Assembly: GCA_002385605.1 (NCBI GenBank)
Contig: DGDU01000005.1
Coordinates: 61,426 to 76,242 of the forward strand
Direction: 5' to 3'
Length of the DNA: 14,817 nt
From: Christensenella sp. UBA3944
Lineage (GTDB): Bacteria > Bacillota > Clostridia > Christensenellales > DTU072
The notes under the pieces were generated by a model that worked only from the letters and a program-made list of their open reading frames with translations, ran no database searches and was not told the origin of the DNA. Of the stretch, positions 14,550 through 14,817 are shown one piece after another. Both the position numbers and the translations under genes were made by a program. Positions within the stretch are counted from its first letter, which is position 1. Each line of letters opens with the position of its first letter.

Positions 14550-14817
14550 ACGGGTAATTTATTGTTATTTCCGAGGAAATCCATACCTCGGTTTCGTCGA
14601 ATATCTTAAGTATCTCTTTGTTGTAATTCTTTTGCCCCCCAAGGAAGCTTTCGCAAATCGAGGGCCTGTAATAGATTGTCCATTTGCCGTTTTGCGCGGC
14701 TGTCAGCGGCCCTACAAATACTATGTCGTCGGTGTAATAGCAGTCGTGCCCGTTTGCCAGATTGTAGTTCCATTTTGTTATCATGTTGTTTTTTTCGTAT
14801 TGGAACATGCTGCTGTC
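14542..14817 (-). CDS. C-terminal part of an unrecognised protein (cut by window end)
   Basis: An open frame runs from the window edge (14817) to a TAG at 14542-14544. The first ATG at 14808 would give 88 residues, but the frame stays open to the edge, so the true start is probably outside. Codon use resembles the neighbours, which supports real coding. The visible part is rich in aromatic residues (YYTDD, WTIYYRP, WISSEITINYPYD) with no clear membrane segment or metal motif. It overlaps typA by 8 bp (ATGATTAG), so the two are probably in one transcript. I do not recognise the family. Confidence 0.6.
   Translation of the reverse strand, partial: DSSMFQYEKNNMITKWNYNLANGHDCYYTDDIVFVGPLTAAQNGKWTIYYRPSICESFLGGQKNYNKEILKIFDETEVWISSEITINYPYD

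Noticed and set aside
1..14817. Mobile element, CRISPR array or phage content.
   Set aside because: No transposase or integrase motif, no regularly spaced direct repeats, and base and codon use look even across the genes.

Overview
The window holds ten complete protein genes and one partial gene. It looks like the chromosome of an uncultured Bacillota, most likely a Clostridia-type bacterium. This is an inference from strong AGGAGG-like ribosome sites, sigma-A-type promoters (TTGACA/TATAAT and extended -10), free use of ATA and AGG codons, and the gene set: a MinD/MinE pair, a PgsA and an FtsX-type ABC exporter. I see no rRNA, tRNA, CRISPR array, insertion sequence or phage gene. Most of the content is housekeeping.

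Left part, plus strand (1-3842): a near-consensus promoter drives a one-gene unit for an 854-residue fused ATPase/permease of the MacB/FtsX type, closed by an intrinsic terminator. minD and minE follow, 2 bp apart, with no minC in the window. The short gap before minD is unusually structured. It has a perfect 16-bp palindrome, then an inverted repeat whose loop holds an extended -10 and whose 3' arm holds the minD ribosome site.

Middle, minus strand (3843-11594): valS converges on minE across a terminator. It forms an operon with pgsA, read from an extended -10 promoter at about 7276-7305. Upstream lies a four-gene unit in the order D-2-hydroxyacid (probably glycerate) dehydrogenase, Ppx/GppA phosphatase, Maf pyrophosphatase, divergent MreB-like actin. 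It starts at a clear promoter (11566-11594) and ends at a terminator (7326-7356). Between the MreB-like stop and that terminator is a non-coding segment with a long stem and a competing alternative stem, a candidate structured RNA.

Right part, minus strand (11595-14817): a membrane-anchored protein with two DUF1508 (YegP-like) repeats has its own promoter and two hairpins after its stop. Then come typA/bipA and the C-terminal end of an unrecognised gene that overlaps the typA start by 8 bp.

Themes: cell division and shape (MinD, MinE, MreB-like, Maf), envelope lipid synthesis (PgsA), translation (ValS, TypA) and phosphate or stress metabolism (Ppx). No clearly new multi-gene system is evident. 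The best leads are the minD leader, the MinE lacking its usual N-terminal membrane segment, the MreB-like protein with an altered EEP motif, the membrane-anchored DUF1508 protein, and the structured segment at 7386-7449.
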